Below, one piece after another: positions 11,332-22,671 of a DNA stretch of 64,000 nucleotides. The notes under the pieces were generated by a model. It was not told the origin of the DNA. It saw only the letters and a list, made by a program, of their open reading frames with translations, and searched no databases. The position numbers and the translations under genes were made by a program. The stretch's first letter is position 1; every line of letters begins with the position of its first letter. The DNA is taken from the NCBI GenBank assembly GCA_037176885.1, contig JAWWNJ010000136.1, positions 496,001-560,000 on the forward strand. The letters are read 5' to 3'. Source of the stretch: Favolaschia claudopus. Lineage: Eukaryota; Basidiomycota; Agaricomycetes; Agaricales; Mycenaceae.

Positions 11332-11743
11332 TGTGATACCTATGGAGTAGGGTATACGCTTTGGGCATGGCCAAAGGCCTAACACCCAAATCAGTAGCTT
11401 AGTCCGTAGCTTCCGTATATTACATTGCCAAACATTATGTAATAGAATATACTTTTACCGCACACCTTGACAAGCCAGTTCCTACGAAGAGACCTGGAGT
11501 GTCCAGTGCGACGACTAGCCGCCTGAGCGTTGGTCGCGCTCCCCTCTCAAGGGTTACAAGAGCCCTGCCCCGGGTGACGCGGCTCCTCGACTAGGATACA
11601 AGTCCCCTCAGCGCTCAGGGATACGCAAGACGTGGCGCCAGGAATACCTCAAGACCGCAAGACGGTCTCAACCTCAAGAGGCCAGAAGCCTTCCTGAACC
11701 TCGACGTCCCCTAGCGCCCCGGATTCGGCGCTAGCCCGTCACA
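11332..11743 (+). repeat. 3' LTR of the LARD-like element
   Basis: 412 bp, identical by eye to the 5' LTR, and followed by the GGAGT target duplication at 11744-11748. Confidence 0.92.
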
Positions 11744-12103
11744 GGAGTGCACCGTCACCTTTTATCTCATCTCTCTACCTCTGGCGCTGGAATTCGTCAC
11801 GCTAATGCAAGCCTTAAAGATTTCATTTGTCGACACAATCTCGTTGTTCGGACCTTGACCTACCAAGCGGAGAAAAACTTGTTCCATTCAATGATGTCGG
11901 GCAATGCGTCGAGCAACGTGTCGTTCGGTAATTTCAGCTCAGTTGCAGACGTCGACCGTGGCGTAAGGTATTTCAATGCGAGAGCTGATAGCAGCGATGA
12001 TATATTCTATAAGGTACGCCGAGCGAGGCGAACGGCAGCGCACTCACGATGCCGTATGTGCGTGAGAGATACGGGTTGTCTTGAAATAAAAGACCGGAGT
12101 TGA
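11744..12103 (+). pseudogene. Interrupted host gene, right part (after E-G-G-V-H)
   Basis: After the retrotransposon the frame resumes V-H-R-H-L-L-S-H-L-S-T-S-G-A-G-I-R-H-A-N and runs on with A-S-L-K-D-F, then R-H-N-L. With the single GGAGT copy restored, the junction reads through the expected E-G-G-V-H motif, confirming that 5315-5801 and 11744 onward were one gene. The frame stays open to 12103 but has no clear motif in its last third. Function is unknown. Confidence 0.6.
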
Positions 12104-13119
12104 GGTGGCTTGGATTTCGGAGTAGAAAGCGAATGAGTATATCTTGAATGACTGTGAGTCTGGTTGCACTCAAAGACGGCACCACCCTGTATCGAATAAT
12201 CAATTATGAATGCATACTGTACTATTTCTTCAGCCGCTGTGACCTGTGACCACTTAACTTTCACTTTTTCACTAATTCAAATTGCCTTTTTAGGAGGTTT
12301 TCGGCGTTTTCCGGATGGGAAAACGTGCCAAAACTGCCCTGTGACCTGTGACCACTTTCAAATAACTTTAATTCAGGTCTGGCTGTGACCTGGGACATGA
12401 AGTTGTGGTCGAAATAGTACAGTACCTTCCCTGTTATAATATGGAAGGAGTCGTGCTCTGCGACGCCGAGTCGAAGCTGGCTCCGTACTGTATAGTTTCC
12501 TTGGATATTCGTAAATGCCTGGGCCGGCGCGTGACAGGGAAAAACATTGTAACTTGGTATATTCTCGCGGGGAAACATAGTGGGAAACAACTGTGTACAT
12601 GCAGGTACGCGCCTCGCATTTTTGCACTCTATCACGGATTTTCTTGAGATTTCTACTTTTTGGCTACTTTCTTGCCCAGATGAGTGCCGAGAACACGTCA
12701 ATCACATCAAGCCGGAAATGGCACACGCAGCCGATGCAAGAAACCAAGTTGTAAGACGCAGCACGACTAGGGCCGCGCCGGAAGAAATTTCTAATTTTTC
12801 GGCGCCTTGGGGCAGAATTTGTGTGACGGATCGGCGTTCGCATCCGCTCACGGCGAGATCTGCCCGTTTCGTCCCCATGACTCCATGTACACAGCCTTGA
12901 TTTTCCTGTATAAGTAGTTTAGTTCTTGTCGTAGTAGCTTTTCCCTTGGTCAATCTAAGACTTACACCAGTTCTTTTGTTTGATACACTTGTGCCGGAAC
13001 TCGACTCGCCTTCGCTTCCGTCACATCTTTTGAACTGAACCAAGTCACTAGACTGTCGACGCTCTTGACTACGCTTTCCCCCGACCTTCTCTGACCCTCT
13101 GAGCTCGACATCGACCCCG
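12104..13119. other. Non-coding DNA with dispersed repeats
   Basis: No gene is supported. CTGTGACCTGTGACCACTT is present at about 12237 and 12341, with a shortened third copy near 12382. The segment 12501-12653 reappears diverged and inverted at 31828-31980, so it is part of a dispersed repeat. The pyrimidine-rich stretch 12990-13115 may be the leader of the ORF that starts at 13120. Confidence 0.5.
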
Positions 13120-13841
13120 ATGACTGACCCCGCTGGCCGTGCTCGCTACCCTCTCCGCTCTCATGCTCGTGTCCCCGTTCCTGGACCTGGAATGTCTGTG
13201 CCGAGACCTGCTAGTACTGCCATCGCCGTGAGTCCCCGTTCTGGGACTCCCCGACCGGAGATTCGTGCCTCTTCGACAAAGCCACGCCCCGTTTCCCCCG
13301 ACCTATTGTACAGTCGAGCGGTCTCGGGTGGACCTTCCTCTCGTGTAGACCTTCCACTGCCTTCGGGTGGTGAGACCCCATCACCGTTTGGTGGTGAGAC
13401 TGCCCGTTGCCTCTGGGCAACGAGACTTCACCGTCGGTACCTTCGACGCGTGCGCCATCGGTGACCCCGATGCGTAGCGAGCTCTCTGGGCCCGTTCTGA
13501 CCTCAGCCGTGGATTGGGGGATGCTCAACGAAGGCCTTGCCACGCCTCGCATGGCAACGCCCGGTCGTCAAGCTTCAGCGGATTCACTCACCGTAGTAAA
13601 TTCTCAGAATATGTTATCCCATTCCACATTGACCGTATCCCGTGCGATTCAGAACATGAGTGTGAGTGAGCTTGTGAGTATCGCTCGCCGCCACCAAGCT
13701 TTGGCTGCTGCGTCAGGGCGCGGGATAACTATCCCGCGTGAGAACACGCCAGATGATGAAATCACGAACTTGATTGATATTGATGAAAGATCGGCAGTGA
13801 ATCCTATACTTGAAAAGAGGGCCAGGCCATCAGTCGCGTGA
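13120..13841 (+). pseudogene. Disordered, Gag-like N-terminal protein with one frameshift
   Basis: An ATG follows a CT-rich leader. The first frame (13120-13464) is rich in Pro/Ser/Arg and contains a small repeat (G-G-E-T-P, G-G-E-T-A). At about 13400-13440 the sensible reading shifts to the frame of 13407-13841, which continues with N-E-T-S-P-S and ends with a more structured part (S-V-S-E-L-V-S-I-A-R-R-H-Q-A, then an acidic stretch, then stop). The composition suits the N-terminus of a retroelement Gag or an orphan host protein. No zinc knuckle or polymerase follows. I do not recognise the family. The frame change makes an intact product unlikely unless it is a sequencing error. Confidence 0.4.
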
Positions 13842-14696
13842 CTTTTGACAGAAAATCACGGGGTTTTGTCAACATCCTACAACACAACCGGCTGTCGAGA
13901 AGTTGAAACTCACACGCGATCCCCGGCGCCGCGCGCCGGCGAGTGCAGCGAGCGGCAGTGCGGCGCCGCGGGCAAGGAATCCAGCAAAAAAAAAATCCAG
14001 GCGGGGTTTGGGGCGGAGCCCCGACAAGCTGTGTACCCCCCGTAGGTAGGGACGCGAGCGCAGCGAGCCGGCCCTGCCGAAGGCGGGGTGCTTAAGCTTG
14101 TGTGCCTGAAACTATTGTCAGTTACCATTGCCATTTCGTTCAATTCATAAGGCACGTGACCAAATAATTTTCCCGACAAATCCCCAAATTCCGCTAAAAT
14201 CGAGAAGAAATTATTGGCGGGGTTTTTGAAAATCGGGTGTGACGCGTGACTTACGAATTGAACTTACAGTATAGTGAGTATAGTGGAGGTTGGCTCAAAG
14301 GGCAGCTGGCCATAGTATAGCGTGGGGACACGATAGGAATGATACTTATGGAGAAGTGGTTATTACGGCCGGACTCAGCGGCAGGATTATGGGTGGTCAC
14401 CTGTTCGATTTTGGCTGAGAGCAGGTTAGTTTCTTTGGTTGTTGGTCTTTTTTTTCGGTTCTTGCCGCCAATGCTTTCATGGACTCGACGTATGCTATGG
14501 CAGTCTCCTAGCTGCTGGATGCCAATTTTGGAGATGCGCCTGGGCCCCAGTTGTATTTCCTCACCCAAAACTGGCCGGAACGATGTTGAGAGAAAGTTTA
14601 ACACATATGCCCCCTAAAACTGTACTTACAAGCATTCACTCAATGTTTTCACATAAATCTAATTCACCCGAACACAACGTTCACCAAACGTTTTAT
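13842..14696. other. Non-coding, with GC-rich palindromic repeat
   Basis: A GC-rich block at about 13918-14090 contains GGCGCCGCGCGCCGGC, an A10 run and a GGGGCGGAGCCCC hairpin, a style of repeat common in basidiomycete intergenic DNA. Nothing else was recognised up to the MITE at 14699. Confidence 0.45.
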
Positions 14697-14698
14697 TA

Positions 14699-15136
14699 TG
14701 GTGCGAATCGGCTAAACACCACCAAACAGGAACGAAATTTATTGCTCCCCCGGAATGTTCCCACGACTATTCCTCTTGCCAAAACACTCCCATTGGGTAG
14801 GAGACTAATCCCTCTAGGCTTCAAAAATCACGATAAATTACATTTTGACCGCGACGATTTGAGACATCAGTGATGACATCACCATATCACTCACGTGAGA
14901 TTACGAGAATTCCCTTATTGGGATAAATAGCCTTTCATGAACGCCACCAAATGACCTCCGAGGTAGCATACAAGCCATGGCAGAGGCTCTCCACAGTTCT
15001 TTGAAGCCTCCAGGGGCCATAGTTCAGGTAAAAATTAGTATATCAAATTGATTTTTTTTTTCTGGAGGCAAATTGAGACATCAGTGATGCCATCAATGAT
15101 GGGACCTATTTGGTGGTGTTTAGCCGATTCGCACCA
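14699..15136. mobile_element. MITE family A, copy 1 (438 bp, TA-flanked)
   Basis: Terminal inverted repeats TGGTGCGAATCGGCTAAACA... and ...TGTTTAGCCGATTCGCACCA extend about 28 bp, flanked by TA (14697-14698, 15137-15138). Subterminal sequence TTTGAGACATCAGTGATG is shared with the second copy at 28479-28925. There is no coding capacity. Confidence 0.88.
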
Positions 15137-15169
15137 TACAATTTCGGAAACATAAACTAATCTACAGTA

Positions 15170-15915
15170 TGATAGCGGACAGAACTTCATGTCAAGCCGT
15201 AATTTTGGTTGAAATTCTTCAAGATTTGAGATTTAGCAGGAACATAGGGTGGGTTTATAAGTAAAATTTTCATTTCAGAGAAAACGGAGTAACCCTAACC
15301 TAGGGTAAGAAAAGCGCGAAATTTTTGCGGAAATTTCCAAAATTGTGTGTACCTAACTTGCGATTTTGCGCTGAAAAATTTGCAATTTGCCCTCCAAACA
15401 GCACCAGATTGCTCTGTGATGGTATTAGACTCCCCTGATACTGTGAACCATTTAGTTCAAGGTTGTGGTTTGCTTTTTTTCGTCTGCTCGGCGGCTATTT
15501 GATGCGGACTAAAAGCGGGAAATCCGGGGAGCAAAAATAATTTTTCAACTTTTCAAACTTTTGCACCGAGGGATCTTTAGCTGGCCTTCTTAGAGTGCTT
15601 TCTACACAATTTTCAATTCACCTACAGCTCCGGACAATCAAAGTCAACAATTTTATTTTCGGTCGAACCGCTATTTTCTGGACTTAGCTGAGTCCAGAAG
15701 CGGATATCTCCGGAACAGCTCGATGAATTCTCACCAAAAAAATTCAGCAGGCTCCTGAACTCGTTTCCTTTCGATTCCGATACATATCGGGGTCGTGGGA
15801 AAAGGTCGATAAATTTGTCGAGTTTGATTGTCCGGAGCTGTAGGTAAAAGGTGAGGTCACAGTAATGATTTCCAAATTGGGTAACCGACTTGTCACGAAG
15901 TTAGGTCCGCTATCA
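15170..15915. mobile_element. MITE family B, copy 1 (746 bp)
   Basis: The left end TGATAGCGGACAGAACTTCA and the right end, reading in from the other strand as TGATAGCGGACCTAACTTCG, are about 40-bp imperfect inverted repeats. A TA precedes the left end; the right flank is AT rather than TA. Internal sequence matches the copies at 30374-30898 and 31136-31502. No ORF of note. Confidence 0.75.
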
Positions 15916-16974
15916 ATGTATCATACCTCCCCGAATCGAACCCTCGCCCATCAACAGGTCACGTGATGTGTTCGGGGCCGCGCTCCTGATGTTAGGCGGT
16001 GGGGTCTATTACATGAACATCGAAAATAGAAATGGTTCCCACGCACCTTTTGCTTTCTACTGCAGTCGCGCCACGCTCTTGTCGCAAAAATCGAAAGTCG
16101 GAGATAAGTACGGCAAGATAGGTACTTACAGCCGATATAACCAGGTTACAGCCAGATTATACCATTCTTATAGCCAGTTATGGCGAGGCACCCTGATTAG
16201 TACCTTATAGCTACATTACAACTATGATACCTTACAGCCTGGAAGCCCTCCCAGCTGTTTTCACGCACGAAAATTCAAAGAAAACTATTAATTTTCCGCT
16301 CGAAAGCACGGGGCGGCCAGGTGACAATGAGGTGGAGGAGGCGCGAGATACGAGGGAGTTGTTGATGAAGGCACTTGATGCTATGGTGCACGTCACGTAG
16401 CCACCACCTCTTTTGCACTAGTGCCAAATCGGCCGGAGGCCGAAATTTTTCCAAAATACCCTATTTTAGCCTGAATTTCGACTCAATATGAGTGCTTTTG
16501 GAGGGACTTTTGACCCACCTACACCCTAATTTTGGGTGTATTGAACACTTACGGATGGAGAGTCGTCGATGTCACTGCCTTTTGGAGGGCGAAACCCGAA
16601 TTTGGCCTGTACTGCCAAATTGGGTCGGGTGAAAATTTATAACTCCTTCAATTATTTAAATTTTGAAAATCCCTCTTGACAAATTGTTCCTCTGTTGAAA
16701 AGGAGTCGTTTGTCAAGAGGAAATAAAATTAGGATAAAAACTTCAGTCACAGTTAGCGTTGTTACAGAGAGGTGGTGACTAAGTGACGTGCACCATAGGC
16801 CATCGGTGGGGCAGGGAGAGTCAGCCGTCAGGGATGGTGAGGGTGAGGACGACGACAACGGCAAGTAATTGACTCAATGTATATCAAACCAAAATGGTGA
16901 ATGGATTCATGACGTGCGAACAGTAGTATCTACTATGTGAACAGTGCGCGCTCGCTAACCTTCAAGTGAGATTA
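15916..16974. other. No supported gene
   Basis: A/T-rich DNA with short decayed frames only. A TCTTGACAAA and TTTGTCAAGA inverted pair at about 16672-16722 could form a small hairpin. Confidence 0.4.
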
Positions 16975-17362
16975 CAGTTGCGGCAAATGAACTTGCATTT
17001 CCTTATATGGAAAGTGCCGAAATTACGCTTGAAGCCAGTTACCGAGGATCTCCGAGGATAGCATCTGATGAGGACGGTCTGCTTGATGTTCTATGGGGTC
17101 CAAATTTTGACCCCTACCCACAGGAAACGCCAAAAATGTTGAGGAAAGTGCCCGCTTAGACCACCAAAGTGCCGGAGTTTGAAGCTGATCTGGCACCCTT
17201 TTGCCGTTACAAGGTACTCGTGAACCAACAATACAATTTGGGGTGGAATCTGAGGCACTTTCCTTAAATGGTACAACAACCGCAGGAACGAGGACTATTT
17301 GTTGTAGCGTCTGTCTACGAGAGACTACTTATATGGCAATGCAAGTTCATTTGCCGCAACTG
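16975..17362. mobile_element. MITE family C (388 bp, TA-flanked)
   Basis: Terminal inverted repeats CAGTTGCGGCAAATGAACTT... and ...AAGTTCATTTGCCGCAACTG are about 24 bp and perfect, with TA on both sides (16973-16974, 17363-17364). The right-hand interior (GTTGTAGCGTCTGT, then AAGAGACTA-like) recurs at about 20090-20140. The CAGT terminus and TA target fit pogo/mariner-type MITEs. Confidence 0.85.
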
Positions 17363-17364
17363 TA

Positions 17365-20300
17365 CCTCGTCGCACAGGAGTGTGCAGAAGCCGTAGGTTG
17401 GGATCCTATATTACGGAGGAGGACGAGCGACTAAGTAGCGGCGACATAGCGTGAGCAGAGCGAGACTCTCAGACGGGGCGCAAGAGCTCTGAGCTTTGCC
17501 TGAGTCGAGGCTCCACAGTGTTACGTCACCACCGGCATATAAGTAGAAGCCAGTGCTGCGCAAACGTGACTTGACTGTCTCCACCACCACCATCTCCAGC
17601 CATGGAATAACACCAACGACGCGTCGGTATGCTCTGCGTCCGTCGCACCTATGCTGCAACTAACCAAATCATCAACAGAACTTGCGCTTTTAATTCCTGG
17701 TTAGCTATGGGTATATCGGGTCGACCATGGTGCGTGCGCTGCCTTTTTTCCAGCGTGAACACACTGAATCACCTCTTCTGCGCCTTAGACCGATCCTCTT
17801 TCGTGGTGCGTCGTCTATCTTTCATTGACTCTGACTTACCTGACTATCGGCAGAACGTGTGCTCGCTTCATTTCCAAGGTCAGGCTTAGTCGTTGAAGTT
17901 CTATCATGTTTTAGGTAGTCAATATATCTGTTATCGAGCTATTCATTGTGTGAACAGTGGTATGGGAAGAGGAATGGCGGCCTGATCGAGCCCCTTCTAG
18001 GGAAGCTCACTAATAACTGCCTGTAATCACTGATGAGTGCCTGTAAAAATTATAGGACTTACTGTAGATACTTGTACCGAGGCGATTGATCTTGTTGCTT
18101 ACATAACAACCCGCACCTCCAATCACGGATCACCAGAAGTTGACACACTACAACGGCTTATGTACTATGTCTGTGGTTGGGAAGAAAAAATCGCGTTTTT
18201 TCAAAACGAAAAAAGAGAAAAAAGGGAGAAAAAGGGAGAGAGTTCGGATGATTTATTGAAGCCTCATAGAACACAATTCCCGTGCGATACGACCGTTCAG
18301 CGACGAGAAACGAGTACTCACTGCTTTGATTGACTATCGATGCCGTGCGTTCCGTCGAAACCCTTTGATTTCTATGTCCCGACCCAACTTGACGGTAAGG
18401 CCCAGCGAATGGTTTTCAAGATCTTTGTACTTTTTCTCATGTCAAGTGGTCGGCAGCTCGGCAGACGCGCTCAAACAGGAAACTTGTCGCGTCCGCCACG
18501 GCCCGCCAGAGCTCGTCTCTGCTTTTGCTTCGCCCTTGTCCCTTGGTACACTCAACTTTGAAGGAAGGGTGTGGACTTCCGGAAGAAGCAATATCTGGCC
18601 CTCAAGACACTGTACTAAATTTTACTTGTGTCCGCTTTCAGTCGGGTGTTTTCTCAATCAAAAACATCAACTGATGCTGCACTGCACCCCAAAGGCTTTC
18701 TGTTTCAACCCAGATTTTGTACCCATATAAATGCCTCGAGATCTTCACCCAGTTGAAAACTTTGCTGACTGCAATTGGTCTCGAAGGCACTAGCTGCAAT
18801 CATTTTCACGTCGTCGGCGTTTTCTGTTGGCCACCTTCCTGTCTGCACCCCTTCAATACCCAGGTGTAGCTTTCTAGATGACTGTAACACACCCTTCTAT
18901 ATAGTCCGCACTTCATTGCTGTGCCACTTCCAAATTTGTACCCGAGACAATGCCGCGCGTCTCATACTATGTACTTACACTAACTTGGCAAAAAAAATGT
19001 CCGATCGGTTTTTGCTTCGTTTTTGCACGGAAATGGAACTTTCCATCTGAAACGAAGTTGGAGGTCGTGGAAGTGACCGAGCCGGAATTTTTGCACGCAA
19101 ATAGATCATCAAAGTCTATTGATCCGGCATCAACTGAGCGAAACTACCGAAACAGGATATTTTCCGGTTCTGCAGTGAGTAATCCAGGTGCATACGTCGA
19201 AAGTTCAAGATAAACCAAGCAATTCCACAAGTTGAACCAAGCAAAAAGGTTGAGCCGTTGTAGCGCTATGACGCGAACAATTCTGCCATTTTGATCAAAT
19301 TTCGGCACATTCCGGTCAAAATAGCCGAAAATGGCCACTTTGCGCTCGCTGTAGCGCCTTTTTGCCTGCATATTTTTGCTTGGTCTAACTTGGAGAAATA
19401 CTCAGTGAATCTCAGGCTATAGAACGAGAAAGTCAGCTCTGAGATCAATTGTAATCTGAGCAATCTGGAAAATCGGATTTTTTGTGTTGTGGCCGGCTTG
19501 ATGGCGCATCATATTTTGCCGCAAAACAAATGCGGCAGAATAATGCCCCTTGATTCTACAAACTACACTGTAAGTCATTTGAAGCCGAAATGTATATCCA
19601 TTGTTGAGAAATATGCGGAATATCGATCGGACATTTTTTTTGCCGAGTTAGTGTATTAATATTATGGCTTGTACTAGTTACTAGTTGGTGCACAGATCAT
19701 ATACATATTTGCTATTTCTTACGAATGCCAAGTGACCGACTCAGCTGGCCGCCCCGCGCGTTGCTTCACCGATGCGCTGTTGACTGTAAGTAAACTAGAT
19801 TGAATAACTGGAATGAAATGTGTTGCATCTTGCTCAATTCAGGGAGAAATTGTTCCTGACTCAGCCCAAGTTGAGTAGGACTCCTTTGGCTTCAGAGATC
19901 ATCGTTGAACTCAGGTCGACGGAACAGCCCAGGAGAAACCTCTCGAGTCGAATTTGCGGCATTTTCGGTCTTATTCGGGCCGGAGTGGGATAGGATCATC
20001 CGGAACGCACAGGATCTGTCAATCAGCTCGGGAGCAGACCTAATAGGCAACCACAGACATAGTTAATGAGCCACTACAACACATTGCAGGTACGAGGACC
20101 CCATGTGTTGTAGCGTCTGTTTACAAGAGACTAAGCTTGATACCGGCTGAGTATGATTATGATAAGCTACCTATTTTGCCAGGTATGAATTGTTTGCCTG
20201 TTTCTGAAGCACTGAGGACCCAGGTTCAAATTGAGTGGATACCAAGCAAAATTACAGCCCAAAACGCAATTTTATTTTTTTTCCAGACCCGAAAAAAGTG

Positions 20301-20461
20301 AAACACCATGGGAAAATCGGGTTCTTCGTGCCAACACATTCTTTTCGTGGGTTTCCTTCCTCAGAAAACACAAATAATTCATAGAAATTTATTTCGGGTG
20401 AAAAGGCGTCCACAAACCATGTTCAACTCTAATTCTAAACGTGTCGCCACACCAAAGACCT
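17365..20461. other. Long gene-poor stretch
   Basis: No gene could be supported on either strand over 3 kb. Noted items are a possible TATA-like CATATAAG at about 17537, the purine repeat at 18180-18240 shared with 2688-2750, and a partial family C MITE end at about 20090-20140. Open frames here are short and lack motifs. Confidence 0.45.
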
Positions 20462-21679
20462 CTACTTCAGAGTCGGGAATTTGAGCTGCTCAAGCTGCGC
20501 TTCAAGGGTAGCAATCCTGGTGGCTGCCATTGCCTCCGCTGTTGCACGCGCCTCTGCTTCTTGCCGCGCCTTCCGCTCGGCATGCTCCGCCTTCTGCTCG
20601 GCATGCTGAGCCTTGATTTCAGCCTCACGAGCCTGCCTTTGAGCCGCATGCACGGCTAATGCATTCTCGTGGGCTTTGCCTTCAATGCTTTCCCACTCCG
20701 CCAATGCCTTGTCCATCTTTTCACGTATCTCGTTCTCTTTTATTTTGGCTTGCACTAGCATTTGCTGTGCCGCGCTCAAGAGGTGGTGTTCCTGACCCCC
20801 AAGCCTGTCAAAGTCAGCTTGGAGAGCCGCAAACAGGGCTGATTCATTTTTTGCAGCACCGAGGACATTACCAACTGTTTGGATATGCTCGAGAGCGAAA
20901 ACGAGCTGAGCATTGCGGTTGACGAAGGGGACGCCAGCAATTTTCCCTGCTTGTTGATAGGCACTGCCAGTTTGGACAGATTCCAAAGGAATCTCATGGC
21001 GTAAACAGGCAACCTGAAAAAACATGCTGGCCCACCACATGCACATGTGGTGAAAAACACTGTAGTCCTTGGCCACCTCCCCGATGGCTAAAGCAAGGGC
21101 AGCACAATGAAGTATAGTCATGGACCCGTCTGGGACGGCGGCAGTTTGGACGAGGTGGTAAGCTGAACCATTGGAGTTGTCGTTTTCCTTTGCCAACTTG
21201 ATAATATCTTCCAGGTTGTAGGCGATGGCGAGGTTGTCGTGATTGCCTGTCTCGTGGCCTGAGAATTCGTGCTTAAGACGCACAGCCTGTTCACTATCCA
21301 AGCATCAGCAAAGACGATGTCGGCATCGGTCGACAACGCACGCCGAAGTCCGTAGATGTGTTAGCTCCTTGAAGCGCTCGAGTCGTGCGACACGTTTGTC
21401 TGGACCGGCACGGATGTGGACGACAATGCATTCGTGGGCGATGAACCCAGCCTGCCTGTAATGCGAAATCCTTTCGATTGTGCAGGTTTTCAGGTCGTCG
21501 AGTCGCCGTTGGAGGAACCGTATGTCCGTGTCGCAAAGGTGGGCAGCCCAGGAAGTGATCAGACCCCGAAATTCATCTTTCTCAACCACGTCGCGGATCA
21601 TGCGGTGTGTCTCCATAGTGCGGGGGGCACGTTCTTTGTGCCAGCGAAAGAGAGAGTGAAAGGCAGAGAAGAGGAACAT
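20462..21679 (-). CDS. Hypothetical coiled-coil protein, two exons, 389 aa predicted
   Basis: Two open frames on the minus strand join through a 48-bp intron (21294-21341): donor GTGCGT, branch-like GCTGATG, acceptor TAG. Exons 21342-21679 and 20462-21293 total 1170 nt, exactly 390 codons with stop, so the splice preserves frame (T-S-A then E-Q-A-V-R-L-K). The N-terminal part is mixed and charged. A central Trp/Met/Phe-rich patch (H-M-C-M-W-W-A-S-M-F-F, about residue 193) may be buried or membrane-touching. From about residue 290 to 380 it is a strong Ala/Glu/Lys/Arg coiled coil with A-E-Q-K-A-E-H-A-E-R-K repeats. Start chosen at the first ATG; a (TG)n tract lies just upstream. I do not recognise a family. 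The reading-frame integrity suggests a real gene, possibly for an oligomeric structural or scaffold protein (inference). Confidence 0.7.
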
Positions 21680-21702
21680 GCCACGTCAAAAGCATCATGT
21701 GA

Positions 21703-21734
<32 letters not shown>

Positions 21735-21754
21735 TTCTTTTTCTTTTTCTTTTG
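21703..21754. repeat. (TG)n microsatellite followed by T/C-rich tract
   Basis: About 14 TG units followed by a T-rich tract (TTTTTTCTTTTTC). It lies immediately upstream of the start codon of the minus-strand gene, so length variation could affect its 5' region. Confidence 0.9.
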
Positions 21755-22369
21755 ATGCTTGGATCTATGACGGAACAACGGTTGCATACTGTACCGATCT
21801 GTATGGAGGCAACGCTCTGAGGTGCGTTACGTGCCGTTGCTAGCCTTTTATGGTAATTTGCTGTGCAAAAGCGGTGCAAAATTACCATATATGGGACGAT
21901 TTGGAAGCAAAAATGGCTCTCCGTTATGCGTTATGTTGCTACCAATACATATCGCTACAGTAAATCGAAACGAGATAAATTCTTTTGAGCACAACTTTTT
22001 TTTTCACTAAACCCTCCGGATGAGCCCAGGACTGGAACTGGGTATACTAGGGCCTTGCAGTAGGTACTGCCTCGCTGGAATAGAGCTGTTTCGTCATTGA
22101 AGGTGCTCATCGGGCGTGCAGGCCCGATTTGATCATTGATGATCTGTGTCAAATCGGCGTCAGTTTCGGGAGGCCGCTTTCGCACCCACGACTTGTCTTG
22201 TACCTTGCTCGCCTTCTCCCTTGTACCTCACTTCCCCGCACGGCTTCCCAAAATACTCGACTCGCCTGGTGCCAGATGCTAGAGCACGTCAACCATTCTC
22301 TGTCGTTCATCTTTCTCTCAGCTAGTCGGCACAAGGCTCTCAGATGTTGCAGCAAAACACCCCGCGCAC

Positions 22370-22657
22370 ATGCCACACGAGGATCCAGATGGACCCCCTA
22401 GCTCGACAACAGTCGTCGATGAGGAGAGTGCTGACGAATTGACCCTGGTACGTCTTTCTTTTGGCGCCCGGCTGTGTGTGAAAGACATTCCAGGACAACT
22501 CCCCCATGTCGGAGAGGTCCAGGGGCAGGGACAAATTACCTGCGAGAAAGTAACAAATAATTCAAAGTCAATGACCTTCGAATTTCAAACACGAGTCGGA
22601 GCGGACATGGTCAAACTCGAACCAGTCCCAGCGAAAAGATCAAAGACCGTCGTTTGA
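22370..22657 (+). CDS. Small hypothetical ORF, 95 aa
   Basis: ATG in a fair context (CACATGC) followed by a 95-codon frame that begins with a Pro/Asp/Ser/Glu-rich segment and ends with a basic tail (K-R-S-K-T-V-V). Its stop lies about 15 bp from the convergent stop of the kelch-like gene. It may be a stand-alone small gene, a last exon, or chance. No known motif. Confidence 0.3.
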   Translation: MPHEDPDGPPSSTTVVDEESADELTLVRLSFGARLCVKDIPGQLPHVGEVQGQGQITCEKVTNNSKSMTFEFQTRVGADMVKLEPVPAKRSKTVV

Positions 22658-22671
22658 TCATATCGAAGGGA

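Larger units (their letters stand above)
5802..11743 (+). mobile_element. Complete non-autonomous LTR retrotransposon (LARD-like), 5.94 kb
   Basis: The element is bounded by 412-bp LTRs (5802-6213 and 11332-11743) that begin TGTGATACC and end CCGTCACA. They look identical base for base in my reading, and a 5-bp duplication GGAGT flanks the element. A G-rich polypurine tract (about 11321-11331, GTGGGGGGCAC) sits just before the 3' LTR, and the region after the 5' LTR could hold a primer-binding site (TGGTGGACAC at 6215). The 5.1 kb interior contains no reverse transcriptase, integrase, RNase H or Gag motif on either strand. The open frames at 6850-8650 are arginine/serine/proline-rich and look like a by-product of CG-rich repeats. 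It therefore resembles a large retrotransposon derivative mobilised in trans. Identical LTRs imply a recent insertion. Orientation was chosen from the polypurine tract. Confidence 0.9.
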
